Positions 14,747 to 23,875 are shown, numbered from the stretch's first letter. The stretch is 64,000 bases of DNA from Oscillibacter sp. MSJ-31 (GCF_018918025.1 NZ_JAHLPT010000012.1:1-64000); one strand, 5' to 3'. Notes: generated by a model not told the origin, from the letters alone. Numbers and translations: made by a program.

Positions 14747-15475
14747 ATGCTGAAAATAGCCATTTGCGACGACGACGCCGGAGACCGCGAGCGGATCGCG
14801 GAGGACCTCCGCGTTTACGCGGCCGCGCATCAGGAGCACGGCATCGAGACGACCGTCTATTCCTCCGCCTTTGCGATGCTGGACGCCTTTGAGAAGGCCG
14901 GCTGTCCGGATATCGCCCTGCTGGACATTTGTATGCCCGGAATGCTGGGGACAGAGCTGGCGCGGGACATCCTCCGGTGCAGCGAAAATACGGACATCCT
15001 TTTCCTGACGACCAGCTCGGATTACGCGGTGGACGCCTTCGCGCTCCACGCCGCGGACTACATTCAAAAGCCGTACACGCAGGAAAAGCTCAGCGCCTCG
15101 CTGGACCGTGTGATCGCCCTACGGCAGGAGCGGACATGGCTCCTGCTCCCCTGCGAGGGCGAGCTGCACCGCGTCGCGCTGGAGGACGTGCTGTACATCG
15201 AGACCGACGGCAAGCGGCGCAGCTTCTCTCTGGCCTCCGGCCGGAAGCTGACGGCGCGGCTGACCGCCGCCCAGCTGCAGGACTGTCTGGCGGGACGGCG
15301 CGGCATGATCCCGTGCGGGGCCTCCTACGTTGTGAACCTTGCACACGTCCGCTGCTTTTCCGGCACGGACCTTATCATGGACGGCGGCGAGCGCATTCCC
15401 GTTCCGCGGCGGCTGCGCGCCCAAATTAAGCAGGCATACTTTGATTTCTACTTAGAGGAGGTCAGAAACGGATGA
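14747..15475 (+). CDS. LytTR-family response regulator (AgrA-like)
   Basis: A 242-residue protein. Residues 1-120 form a receiver domain with the acidic pocket DDD (8-10), the phosphorylated Asp in ALLDICMPG (Asp 60) and the Lys in YIQKPY. Residues 135-240 form a LytTR DNA-binding domain (LEDVLYIETDGKRRSFSL, FSGTDLIMDGGERIPVPRR). AAAGGAGG lies seven bases before ATG 14747, which decides the start. Its stop overlaps the start of the sensor kinase gene by four bases. In this family phosphorylation drives dimerisation on pairs of direct repeats. Likely targets are its own promoter and perhaps the transporter operon downstream, but no agrB/agrD-like peptide genes are visible here, so the signal is unknown. 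Confidence 0.95.
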   Translation: MLKIAICDDDAGDRERIAEDLRVYAAAHQEHGIETTVYSSAFAMLDAFEKAGCPDIALLDICMPGMLGTELARDILRCSENTDILFLTTSSDYAVDAFALHAADYIQKPYTQEKLSASLDRVIALRQERTWLLLPCEGELHRVALEDVLYIETDGKRRSFSLASGRKLTARLTAAQLQDCLAGRRGMIPCGASYVVNLAHVRCFSGTDLIMDGGERIPVPRRLRAQIKQAYFDFYLEEVRNG

Positions 15476-16749
15476 CGGATCCCCGCTACATCGGAACGAT
15501 CCTCTATGTGGGACTGGCGATCTTTGCGGCGCTGCTGGCGGCCGGGCTGCTGATGCAGGAGCGACGCTGGTCCGTGCCAAGGACAGCGCTGCTATGGGGC
15601 GCGGAGGGACTTATCCTTCTGTTGGATTTGTACCTGTGCTTCGGCCTGCTGCCGGCGCCGCTGCGGCTGCCGGTGTCGCTGACGGTCGGCTTTCTCAGCT
15701 ATTCCGCCGTTTTCATTGCGGTGTCCGCGGACGGCTTCTGGAAAAAGGTCTTTCTGCTCATCACGTTTTTCTGCGTGTGCTGCATCTCCTGGTCCGGCGG
15801 CCTTTACCTGTGCTATTTTCTTTTGCCCGACCGCCCGATGGCGGTCAAATACCTTGTGCGCACCGCGCTCCATATTGTCACGGCGCTGCCGATCCTGCTC
15901 GCCTACCGGAAATACGGCAGGCCGCTGCTCCGCGAGGTCAGCGGCTTTCGGAAGCAGAGCTGGAAACTCCTGAGCGCCGTTTCCGCGATCTATTTTTTTC
16001 TGTTCATAGCCCTCATGTCAAGGATACGGTTGGACGACGGAGTGGAGCCGGATACCCTGTTCGCTTTCTGCTCCACGGTATGCACCTACGCCTCGGTCAG
16101 CGTTTTGAGCATCGGCACCATTTTTTATATGCGCAGAGACGCCAGAGAAGCGCTCGTCAAGCAGAAGCTGGAATACCTGACGAGCTATGTGGAGACCGTC
16201 GGCCGGGCGGAGCGGGAGAGTCGCCGCATCCGCCACGACAAGCGGCACCACGACGCCTGCATCGCCGCCATGGCGCGCGCGGGTGACACCGACGGCATCC
16301 TGCGCTATCTTGAGCAGGAGCAGGCGGTCGCCGAGAACTTCCCCGCGTGGTGCCCGCACCCCATGGTCAACGAGCTGCTGCGCTCCTACGCCGAAAAGGC
16401 GAAGGCGGCGGGCGTGGCGTTCACCGCGCAGGCGGACACTCCGGCGCAGTCCGACGTCGCCGACGTGGACTTTGTCGCCATCCTCGCGAACCTTCTGGAA
16501 AACGCCCTCAACGCCTGTACCGCGGCGCACAGCGCCGGCCCCATCCGCGTCCACATCCGAAACGTCGGGAAAAAGACAGTCCTCGCGGTGAGCAACCCCT
16601 GCGTCAACTTGAAGCTGGAAAACGGCCTGCCCGCGGAGCGGAGCGTCGGGATCGACAGCATCGTTTCCGCCGCCGAGCGCTATCAGGGTGAGGTACACTA
16701 CAAAGTTGAAGCCGGCGTCTGCACCGCCTGCGTCATTCTCAATCCATAG
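15472..16749 (+). CDS. GHKL sensor histidine kinase (AgrC-like)
   Basis: A 425-residue membrane kinase. The first 225 residues carry about six hydrophobic segments. A coiled linker (KQKLEYLTSYVETVGRAERE) leads to the phosphorylation helix RRIRHDKRHHDACI, with the accepting His in the RHDKRHH motif. The ATPase part has the N-box LLENALNAC and a GHKL-type C-terminus (GIDSIVSAAERYQGEVHY). This is the AgrC/ComD-like arrangement that senses peptides or small ligands through the polytopic N-terminus and phosphorylates the LytTR regulator encoded just before it. No peptide precursor gene is adjacent. Confidence 0.93.
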   Translation: MTDPRYIGTILYVGLAIFAALLAAGLLMQERRWSVPRTALLWGAEGLILLLDLYLCFGLLPAPLRLPVSLTVGFLSYSAVFIAVSADGFWKKVFLLITFFCVCCISWSGGLYLCYFLLPDRPMAVKYLVRTALHIVTALPILLAYRKYGRPLLREVSGFRKQSWKLLSAVSAIYFFLFIALMSRIRLDDGVEPDTLFAFCSTVCTYASVSVLSIGTIFYMRRDAREALVKQKLEYLTSYVETVGRAERESRRIRHDKRHHDACIAAMARAGDTDGILRYLEQEQAVAENFPAWCPHPMVNELLRSYAEKAKAAGVAFTAQADTPAQSDVADVDFVAILANLLENALNACTAAHSAGPIRVHIRNVGKKTVLAVSNPCVNLKLENGLPAERSVGIDSIVSAAERYQGEVHYKVEAGVCTACVILNP

Positions 16750-16931
16750 ATACGGAATCCGGAAAACCTCCCGAGGGCGGTTTTCTTTTTTGCCCGCGAC
16801 CAATTCGGGAGGCAGAACGACCAATTTCGGTATTTTTGCTCCGGCGGAGCGCAGCTGTGCTATGCTGTCTCCGGAAAAGGAAGAATGCCGTCCGCCGGCG
16901 ACAGCGCAGGGACGCGGAAAGGACAATCTTT

Positions 16932-17213
16932 ATGAACTGGCCTTGGAAGAAGAAAAAGCTCTCCTTTGCGGAGACTGCCAAATTCAACTGGGAAGCGGAC
17001 ACCAACGAGGAGCTGCGGCAAAAGCTCAACGAGCTGGCAAAGCAATATCCGACGCTGCGGGAGGGCGAGTACCGTGAAAAGCTCCTGTCGCTGTTCCGGG
17101 AGCGGGGGCTGGACCTCAACGCCGAGCAGCTGGATATGCTGCTGCTTCTGCGGCAGAAAACGGATCAGATGCTGCTCGAGCGGAGGGCGGAGCGGCAGGA
17201 GGACAAGCCATAG
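16932..17213 (+). CDS. Small charged protein of unknown function
   Basis: A 93-residue protein starting MNWPWKKKKLSFAETAKF. GAAAGGA eight bases upstream sets the start at 16932. It is strongly charged and almost entirely helical by composition (LRQKLNELAKQYP; LDMLLLLRQKTDQMLLERRA), perhaps a short coiled coil. There is no signal peptide or membrane segment. It lies between the sensor kinase and the STAS gene in the same direction, with gaps of 182 and 63 bp. I do not recognise a family. It could belong to the STAS/transporter block that follows. Confidence 0.6.
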   Translation: MNWPWKKKKLSFAETAKFNWEADTNEELRQKLNELAKQYPTLREGEYREKLLSLFRERGLDLNAEQLDMLLLLRQKTDQMLLERRAERQEDKP

Positions 17214-17276
17214 TCTCCGGCCGGCCCGGTCTGCCGCGGCCGGCGGCAACGGAAGATCTTTATGCGGAGGGGCACG

Positions 17277-17573
17277 ATGAACATTCAAAAGACAGTAAGC
17301 GGAACGACCCTGACGGTCGCTCTGGAGGGAAGATTGGACACGACGACCGCGCCGAAGCTGGAGGAGGAGCTCCGCGGCAGCGTCGATGGCGTCTCGCGCC
17401 TTGTGTTTGATCTGGAAAAGCTGGAGTATATCTCCTCCGCGGGGCTTCGCGTGCTGCTTGCGATGCAGAAGCTCATGAACCGACAGGGCGTGATGCTGCT
17501 CCGGAACGTGAATGAGGCCGTGATGGAGGTGTTTGAGGTCACGGGCTTTTCCGATATCCTTCGCATCGAATGA
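17277..17573 (+). CDS. STAS-domain anti-sigma factor antagonist-like protein
   Basis: A 98-residue stand-alone STAS domain: TTLTVALEGRLDTTTAPKLEEEL, then LVFDLEKLEYISSAGLRVLL, the typical SpoIIAA/RsbV core. The phosphorylatable Ser is in YISSAGL (Ser 53 or 54). GGAGGGG ahead of ATG 17277 fixes the start. Proteins of this family are released or blocked by phosphorylation from an RsbW/SpoIIAB-like kinase. There is no sigma factor or separate kinase gene nearby, but the second transporter gene downstream carries an RsbW-like ATPase domain, which is the obvious candidate partner. It heads a four-gene cluster (17277-22383). Confidence 0.92.
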   Translation: MNIQKTVSGTTLTVALEGRLDTTTAPKLEEELRGSVDGVSRLVFDLEKLEYISSAGLRVLLAMQKLMNRQGVMLLRNVNEAVMEVFEVTGFSDILRIE

Positions 17574-17627
17574 GCGTTCGTTCGGGAGCGCAGCGGAAAA
17601 AGAACGGATGAGCGGGAGGAAATGAGT

Positions 17628-19217
17628 ATGCTGACATCGAAAAAGAAAGGCTATCGGCTGTCGCCGGAGACCGTGGATCTTCTTTCGCAGGAGTTCGCGG
17701 ATTCTCTGACGGAGGCGGAGGCGGACCGAAAGGATATCCTGCGGCTTCGCCTCTCGCTGGAGGAGATCCTGGAGAGCTGGTCCTCCGCGCTCCCCGGCGC
17801 GCCGGTCACCTTCTGCGCGAAAAAGCGTCTGGGCAGGCAGCGGGTCGAGATCCGCGTCGAGGGGAAGGAGCTTCAGGCCGACGACGTGCTGAAAAACTGC
17901 TTGCTCTCCAGCCGCCTGCTGGCGCAGGCGGGCCTTACGCTGACGCAGAGCTATCAAAACGGTGAAAACTGTCTGACCGTCGAGCCGCCCAGAAAGCGGA
18001 AGCTGGGGCAGATGCAGAAGCTCCTGCTCGCCATCGTGTCGGCGGTCGTCCTCGGGCTGCTGCAGCGCCTGCTTCCCGCGAGCGCGCAGGCGGGCGTCCG
18101 GGCCGTGACCGACCCGCTCTTTACGCTGATCCTAAACCTGCTGCGCACCATCTCCTCGCCGATGATCTTCCTGGCGATCTGCTGGGGCATTTTCAACATC
18201 GGCGATATGACCATGATGGGAAGGATCGGGAAGAAAGTGATCGGCCGCATTGCGGCGCTGAGCTTCCTCGTCAGCGCGGGAGCGACCGTCTGCCTTTTAT
18301 GGCTTTTCCCGCTGGAGCTGTCCTCGGGCGGCGCGGCGCTGAGCGGATTCTCGACCATCTATCAGATCATTCTGGATATCGTTCCCTCGGATATCATCTC
18401 TCCGTTCCTGAACGGTAACACGCTGCAGATCATCTTTCTGGGCGCCGCCGTCGGCATCGCCCTGCTGATCCTAGGCGACCGTGCCGCCGCCGTCCGCACG
18501 TTCATTGAGCAGACGAACGAGGTGGTCCAGTTCCTCATGGAGGCCATCGGCGACCTGATCCCGCTTTTCGTATTTTTCAGTCTGTTCGCTCTGCTGGGCT
18601 CCGACTTCGGCTCCGAGCTCTCGGGCATCCTCAAGGCCATCGTCATCACCTATGCACTTTGCCCGCTGATGTGTCTCGTATTCATCGGCATCCTTGCCGC
18701 GCGGCGCCGGGTGAGTTTCCGGCTGCTTGTGCAAAAGCTGCTGCCGACCTTCCTCATCGGTCTCACCACGGCGTCGTCCTCCGCGGCGTTCGCCACCAAT
18801 TTAGAGACCTGCGAGAAGAAGCTGGGTATCCCGCCGATGCTCGCGCATTTCGCCGTGCCCCTGGAACAGGTCCTCTATATGCCCAGCGTTGCGGTCGCTT
18901 TTGTGGCGACCTGCCTGTGCATGGCGGAAAATTTCGGCACGGCCATCACGCCCGCGTGGCTCCTCACGATGATCGTTGTGACCGGGCTTTTGTCGCTGGC
19001 GATGCCGCCCATCCCCGGCGGCGCGCTGACCTGCTACACGGTCATGTTCACCCAGCTCGGCATCCCCGGCGAGGCCCTCGCTCTGGCTGTCGCGATCAAT
19101 TCCATGATCGACTTTATCGCGACGGCATCCAACCTGACCTGCCTGCAGGTCGAGGTCACGACCGTCGCAGGCCAGCTGGGAATGCTGGATACGGAACGTC
19201 TCAAAAACCCGGGATAG
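17628..19217 (+). CDS. SDF-family (dicarboxylate/amino acid:cation) symporter with N-terminal regulatory domain
   Basis: About 529 residues. Residues 125-515 are a complete sodium:dicarboxylate symporter: TISSPMIFLAICWGIF, the serine-rich hairpin TTASSSAAFATNLETC and the substrate-site region AINSMIDFIATASNLTC are recognisable. It should import an acidic or neutral amino acid or a dicarboxylate with cations. The unusual part is a soluble N-terminal domain of about 120 residues. Its helix RKDILRLRLSLEEILESW stands where RsbW-type ATPases have their N-box, but the Asn is missing and no G-box is present, so it looks like a degenerate anti-sigma-type ATPase domain. GGAGG eight bases before ATG 17628 decides the start; an ATG two codons earlier is too close to it. 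It follows the STAS gene and precedes the MATE-ATPase fusion. The idea that STAS binds this domain is inference. Confidence 0.9.
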   Translation: MLTSKKKGYRLSPETVDLLSQEFADSLTEAEADRKDILRLRLSLEEILESWSSALPGAPVTFCAKKRLGRQRVEIRVEGKELQADDVLKNCLLSSRLLAQAGLTLTQSYQNGENCLTVEPPRKRKLGQMQKLLLAIVSAVVLGLLQRLLPASAQAGVRAVTDPLFTLILNLLRTISSPMIFLAICWGIFNIGDMTMMGRIGKKVIGRIAALSFLVSAGATVCLLWLFPLELSSGGAALSGFSTIYQIILDIVPSDIISPFLNGNTLQIIFLGAAVGIALLILGDRAAAVRTFIEQTNEVVQFLMEAIGDLIPLFVFFSLFALLGSDFGSELSGILKAIVITYALCPLMCLVFIGILAARRRVSFRLLVQKLLPTFLIGLTTASSSAAFATNLETCEKKLGIPPMLAHFAVPLEQVLYMPSVAVAFVATCLCMAENFGTAITPAWLLTMIVVTGLLSLAMPPIPGGALTCYTVMFTQLGIPGEALALAVAINSMIDFIATASNLTCLQVEVTTVAGQLGMLDTERLKNPG

Positions 19218-19268
19218 GCCCGCGCACCGGCGTGTGACCGTCCCGAAGCGCGAAAGGCGGAAAGCAAA

Positions 19269-21050
19269 ATGGGATATGAATACTTGCGGAACGAGGCCAT
19301 CATACGCAGCAAGACGCGGGAGTTTTTCGGCGTCGGCACGGTGGTGACCGCCTCCGCCTATCTGGTCTCCGTTGTGGACTTTATGCTCATCGGCGCCCTT
19401 TTGGGCGCTGATGCCGTCGCTGCCGCGGGCCTTTGTGACAGCTTTGTGGATGTGGCGGAGCTATTCGGCTTCGTCCTCTCCTCCGGCGGGCCGGTCGCCG
19501 CGGGCATCCTGCTGGGCAAGCGAAGGCTCCGTCAGGCCAACGGGGTCTTCACCCTGTCCCTTCTTCTGACGCTCGCGGGCGGACTTCTCTGCTGGTGCCT
19601 GCTGCCGTTCTGCGGCTTTTTCAGCGGCATCCTGTCCAACAACGGCGCAATCGCGAACGATGTGGCGCGGTATGCCTTCTTCATCCTGCTCTCGTCGCCC
19701 TTTGTGGGGATCAATCTCGTCCTTTCCAGCTTCGCCATTCTGGACGATTGCTCCAAGCTGGCCATGGGCTCGGTCGTCGCCGCCAACGGAGTGAACATCG
19801 TGCTGGACATCGTCTTTATGAAGTATCTGCGCATGGGCGTCGCCGGCGCGGCCGCGGCCTCTCTGCTCGGCAACGCGGCGGGCATTCTGGTGGTGCTTCC
19901 CTACCTGCTGTCCAAAAAGCGCACCTTCCACTTTGTTCTGCGCGCCGACGACCTGCGCGAGACCGGGCGGGAGCTGGCCTCGTCCTGCTCCTCCTTTGCC
20001 ACAGACAAGGCCTCACGCATCTTCTCCGGCCTGACGGTGAACCTGCTTCTGATGTACTTCGTGGGCAACATCGGCGTGGCGCTCTACGCGGTGTACAGCC
20101 AGCTTCGCTTCATCCTGCGTATTCTGGCGGGCGGCGCGCTGCAGACGATCTCCACGCTGGGCAGTATGCTCTACGGAGAGCGCGACTTTTACGGGCTGCG
20201 GAAGATGCTCTCCCTTTTGTCCAAGTACACCTATGCGCTCGTCGCGGCGCTCATGGCGGGACTGTTCTGCTTCTCCGCGCCGTTTCTCCGCTCCTACGGC
20301 ATCGACGCAGAGCCGGACACCGTGCTCTCGCTCCGCATCATGCTGCTCAGCCTGCCCCTCCTCTGGCTCAACGACCTGCTCGCCAGGCTCTATCCCAGCG
20401 TTCAACGGCAGCGCCTGTCCGTACTCTTGCTGACGCTGCAGAACGTGGTGCTCAAAATACTGCTTCTGCTGCTCTGCGTGGCGGCCATTTCGCGGCTCCA
20501 TTGGCGCAGCGTCCCCACCGTGGCCGTCTGGTGCCTGCTGGTGGAGCTGCTGTCCCCCGCGGTCACGCTGCTCCGGGAAAAGCGGACCTGTGGGAACGTC
20601 GCCCTCCTCGGGCTGGAGGATCAGGCGGACCGGAGCTGCCACAGCTTTTCCATCACAGGAAAGGCGGAAAACGTCGCGGACATCCACCGGGAGATTGACT
20701 TGTTCTGCCAACAGAACGGCATCCCCCGCAACAAAGGCGTCCTGCTGGCCATCGCCTTTGAGGAGGCCGCCCTCAACATCATCAACCACAACGAGCATGT
20801 GAGCATGATCGACATTTGCCTTCTTTTGGAGGAGGGCAACCTGATCGTCCGTATCCGCGACGACGGTGCGCCCTTCGACCCGCTGGCGTTCGTGGACGAC
20901 GAGGACATCCTTCAGATGAACAACATCAGCCTACTCGAGCGGCTCACCGACCAAAAGACCTATACGCGCATCATGAACATGAACAACACGGTGCTTTCAA
21001 TCAAACTGGAGGCGGCACAAAATGACGGAGCAAATGACGGCACTTGCTGA
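19269..21050 (+). CDS. MATE-family transporter fused to RsbW-like ATPase domain
   Basis: A 593-residue fusion. Residues 15-445 have the twelve-helix layout of MATE efflux transporters (GALLGADAVAAAGLCDSFVDV early, a second related half after residue 230). From about residue 460 comes a soluble GHKL ATPase domain of the anti-sigma kinase type: N-box FEEAALNIINH (Glu 498-499, Asn 503) and G1 box DDGAPFDP (about 534-541), as in RsbW/SpoIIAB-like proteins. The G2 region reads QMNNISLLERLTD and lacks its usual glycines, so nucleotide binding may be altered. Combined with the STAS protein two genes upstream, this suggests partner switching that acts on or is driven by a transporter. Its end overlaps the next gene by 29 bp. 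No substrate can be predicted. Confidence 0.9.
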   Translation: MGYEYLRNEAIIRSKTREFFGVGTVVTASAYLVSVVDFMLIGALLGADAVAAAGLCDSFVDVAELFGFVLSSGGPVAAGILLGKRRLRQANGVFTLSLLLTLAGGLLCWCLLPFCGFFSGILSNNGAIANDVARYAFFILLSSPFVGINLVLSSFAILDDCSKLAMGSVVAANGVNIVLDIVFMKYLRMGVAGAAAASLLGNAAGILVVLPYLLSKKRTFHFVLRADDLRETGRELASSCSSFATDKASRIFSGLTVNLLLMYFVGNIGVALYAVYSQLRFILRILAGGALQTISTLGSMLYGERDFYGLRKMLSLLSKYTYALVAALMAGLFCFSAPFLRSYGIDAEPDTVLSLRIMLLSLPLLWLNDLLARLYPSVQRQRLSVLLLTLQNVVLKILLLLLCVAAISRLHWRSVPTVAVWCLLVELLSPAVTLLREKRTCGNVALLGLEDQADRSCHSFSITGKAENVADIHREIDLFCQQNGIPRNKGVLLAIAFEEAALNIINHNEHVSMIDICLLLEEGNLIVRIRDDGAPFDPLAFVDDEDILQMNNISLLERLTDQKTYTRIMNMNNTVLSIKLEAAQNDGANDGTC

Positions 21051-22383
21051 AAACTACCCGGCAGCCGCGGAGCTGCTGCGGCGGCATGGCGGTGAAACGC
21101 TGCTTACCTATCTCGGGCAGCTCCACCACCGGCCGCTACCGGACATTCTTCCCTCAGAGGAGCTGCTGGACGAGGTACGGGACTACTTCACGCCCTTTTT
21201 CGGCGCGGAGACCGCCGGGGAATGTGCGGACGTTCTCCGGCGCCGCCGCTGCCTGTCCACCGCCAACCACCATCATCCCGCGTTCGAGTACATGACCGTG
21301 CAGGACACGATCCTCTGCGACCAATGGCTGCGGCTGCAGGGCGAGACCGGGGCGGTCGTTCCGTTTCTGTCCTGTGCCAACCCGAGGCTGGACAACAATG
21401 TCTACCCGCGAGGGATGCTGGTCTACGACTGCACCGCGCCGGGAGGCTGCCTGCGGCTGCCGTTTTATCCGTTCAAGCTGCGCCACGCCTGCGTGGCCGC
21501 CGTGGAGGGCATCTCTCCGGACATGGTAGACAATGCGCTGAGCCGCCTGCGGCAGGAGACGCGGCGCGGCTCCTGCTCACTTCGCACAGCCGACGCGCTG
21601 GAGCGCTTCTGCCGCGAGGTCCTGTTCTCCGACCGTGTGCAGCGCTGCGGCACGCTGCGGGAGCAGACCACGGTCATCAACGCCATGCTCTCCCAGCGCT
21701 ATTTTACTGACCGTGCGCCGCAGTACCTCTGGATGCCGATGGAGACGCTCACCGCCCGCCTGCTGGAAAGGGATCTTCGGACGGAAGACGCGCTCACCTG
21801 CCAAATGCTGTTCCGGCAGGAGCTGCGCGCATCGCTTCTGCGGGAGCTGAACGGCGTTTCCGGCTGCTGGACGGGAAACACCGGCGGCACGCACTTTTTC
21901 TGGGGGCTCGACCGCCGCACGGTGCTGTTTCCCCTGCGGCTGCGGGAGAACGCGGGCACAGCGGCGCTGACGGGTCAAAACTCGCTGGGCGAGGCTGTGA
22001 CCGTCCCCCTCACGCCGCAGGCGCTGACGGAAGGGCTGCGGGACGGGTCGCTCCTGCCGGGCCTGTTCCTCTGCTTTCTGGAGGCGCACTTCCTCCGCGA
22101 CTTCACGGTGTTCGGCGGCTTTTATCAGCCCACCTATCTCGCTGAGATGCGCCGCGGACTGGTGCGCGCCCTGCGCGAGACGGGCGGCTATGAGGAGGAG
22201 GCCGCGATCATCGAGGCGAAGCGCAACGCGATGACCCTTGGGCTGATCTATCTGCTGCGCAGCCGTGAAGGCGGCCGCTTTCCCGTTTCCACAGCGGAGC
22301 TTTTGGAGCAGCCCGTTTCGACGCCGGAGGTCGAGGCGAGCCTGCAGGGGTCCGTCGCGGCGGCGCTGGAGCATCTGAATTGA
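21022..22383 (+). CDS. Unknown 453-aa protein of the STAS/transporter operon
   Basis: A 453-residue soluble protein with no signal peptide and no clear membrane helix. Its start overlaps the end of the MATE-ATPase gene by 29 bp, so the two are translationally coupled, and a terminator follows. Features that stand out are STANHHHPAFEYMTVQD (about 93-109), VPFLSCANPRLDNNVYPRG (about 127-145) and DFTVFGGFYQPTYLAEMRRG near residue 360, and the high content of Arg, Leu and Cys. I do not recognise the family. The conserved-looking Asn/His/Asp positions would fit an enzyme. Given the operon it may make, modify or process the transported compound. That is speculation. Confidence 0.8.
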   Translation: MTEQMTALAENYPAAAELLRRHGGETLLTYLGQLHHRPLPDILPSEELLDEVRDYFTPFFGAETAGECADVLRRRRCLSTANHHHPAFEYMTVQDTILCDQWLRLQGETGAVVPFLSCANPRLDNNVYPRGMLVYDCTAPGGCLRLPFYPFKLRHACVAAVEGISPDMVDNALSRLRQETRRGSCSLRTADALERFCREVLFSDRVQRCGTLREQTTVINAMLSQRYFTDRAPQYLWMPMETLTARLLERDLRTEDALTCQMLFRQELRASLLRELNGVSGCWTGNTGGTHFFWGLDRRTVLFPLRLRENAGTAALTGQNSLGEAVTVPLTPQALTEGLRDGSLLPGLFLCFLEAHFLRDFTVFGGFYQPTYLAEMRRGLVRALRETGGYEEEAAIIEAKRNAMTLGLIYLLRSREGGRFPVSTAELLEQPVSTPEVEASLQGSVAAALEHLN

Positions 22384-22388
22384 ACGCG

Positions 22389-22436
22389 CAAGCCGGAGGC
22401 TCCCTCGTTATGGGAGCCTCCGGCTTGTGTGTCTTT
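22389..22436 (+). terminator. Intrinsic terminator
   Basis: CAAGCCGGAGGCTCCC (22389-22404) pairs perfectly with 22412-22427, followed by a T-rich stretch. It ends the STAS/transporter operon. Confidence 0.9.
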
Positions 22437-22476
22437 TTGAGGATTTATTTCAAAGAATGAGATGGCAGGAAACGCC

Positions 22477-22685
22477 TTATGTCCCTCTGCGCTCCGTCCA
22501 CCTTCGGTCAGCATAAAAGGCCAGCTCGCCGATCATAACACCCAGCACCGCCGCGGCAAGCACATCGCTTGGAAAATGGACATAGAGATACAGCCGCGAA
22601 AAGGCAATGAGCGCTGCGAGCGGGATGGCCGCATAGCCGAAGCGGCGGTCCGTTTTCGTCAAAATCGTCGCGCCGATGACCGAGG
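22477..22685 (-). pseudogene. C-terminal remnant of a PAP2-type phosphatase
   Basis: The minus-strand frame gives RFGYAAIPLAALIAFSRLYL, followed by YVHFPSDVLAAAVLG, the third conserved motif of PAP2 (type-2 phosphatidic acid phosphatase) enzymes with its His and Asp, then a last membrane helix. The first two motifs and the start are missing. It is cut at about 22685, where sequence of a flippase gene begins in a different frame, so it is a deletion remnant. Confidence 0.7.
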
Positions 22686-22687
22686 AC

Positions 22688-23347
22688 AGGGTATCTCTCC
22701 GCCGCGAGCAGCCGGATGAGCAGCGGCGAAAACGCGATGATGCCGCCCGCGCAGAGGCAGACCGCGGAGAAGCACGCGTCCCACACGCGCGCGTAAAAGC
22801 GCGCCTGCGCCCGGCGGTCGCCCGACTCGGCGATGGCGGAGAGCTGCCAGGCGTCCATAAACACCGTGGCGAGGATGGTCAGGATGGTCGGTATCTTGTA
22901 GGCAACGGCGTAGATGCCGTTGGCATCGCTCCCCACGAACCATTTCACCAGATAGCGGTCCGACACGCCCATGATCCACCAGAAGACAGCCGTGGGGATC
23001 AGCGGCACGCAGTAGGCGAGCATCTGCCGCCAGGGCGCGGCGCGCGGCGCCGGGCGGAGCTGCCGCCAGAGCCTTTCCCTGCATATGAGAAAGAGCGCGC
23101 TCAGGCAGTCGGCCGCGACCGTGGAGAGCAAATACCCCATCACGCCCCAGCGGAACACCGTGAGAAAGAGCACATTGAACGCGATGTAGAGCGCGGTGTT
23201 GAGAAGCCCCTGCACAGCGTAGAGTGTGGTGTGGCCCTCGGCACGGATGAACTGCGCACAGAGAGCGTGGACGCAGGCGGTTAGGATAAACGCCGCCTGC
23301 AGCGCGCCGAACGACCGGCTGCCCGCCATCACTCGCAGCAGCGGCAT
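22688..23347 (-). pseudogene. Truncated polysaccharide flippase (Wzx/MATE-like)
   Basis: About 220 residues of an oligosaccharide flippase: hydrophobic helices such as YLLSTVAADCLSALFLICRE and ending with AFSPLLIRLLAAERYP. The short motif GSDANGIYAVAYKIP is typical of Wzx/RfbX-like proteins. Full-length members have about 480 residues and 12 helices. This piece lacks the N-terminal third, cut near 23347, and the C-terminal third, cut near 22688 where PAP2 sequence starts. Both cuts are abrupt. The gene is dead. Confidence 0.75.
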
Positions 23348-23808
23348 TGCCAGCAGCAGCGCCGCCGCAGGTCAGGCGCGTTCTTCTGCCACGGCAGACG
23401 GTCTACCGCCGCGTGTATCCGGCGTCCACGGTGGCGGAGCGCACGGCTCTGCTTCGCGCCGTCGCGCTGGAGGGAATGCGGCTCTACGGCACGGACATCA
23501 CGCAGCGGATGTACCTTGTGGAGTCTGCCATTGCACACCCTCAAGAGGTCGCATTCTGCGCGGCTGTCCCGCCGGAGAGCGAGGGCGATCATGTGGTAAC
23601 GCTGCCCGCGACGCCGGCGCTCAGTCTCTACCACCACGGGGCCTATGAGGACCTGCCCGCCGCGGAGAAGAAGCTCCGCGCCTATGCGCGGCGGCATGGG
23701 CTCACGCCCACGGGGAAGCTCCGCCGCATTTATCTCGAGGGCCCGCCGCAGCACAAGGACCCCGCGAAGTTCGTCACGCAGGTCGCCCTGCCGCTCGAGG
23801 AGGAATAG
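23347..23808 (+). pseudogene. GyrI-like effector domain of a MerR-type regulator, N-terminus lost
   Basis: The frame encodes about 145 residues of a GyrI-like ligand-binding domain: VRRVLLPRQTVYRRVYP, TPALSLYHHGAYEDLPAAEK, GLTPTGKLRRIYLEGP and KFVTQVALPLEEE, the order seen in BmrR/MerR-type regulators. The DNA-binding helix-turn-helix and linker that should come first are absent. Upstream is minus-strand flippase sequence. There is no ribosome-binding site at the frame's ATG. It is most likely the surviving 3' half of a regulator gene. A stand-alone GyrI-like protein is the alternative. Confidence 0.65.
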
Positions 23809-23875
23809 CCGGCCCGTTCGCATGTGTGCGCCAATACCTCCAGGCTTCTGAATTCGCCTCTGTTTTGCCCATTAG

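Noticed and set aside
16836-16931. A longer start for the 93-aa protein at 16932
   Set aside because: The 32 extra codons are basic low-complexity sequence, and GAAAGGA is placed correctly only for ATG 16932.
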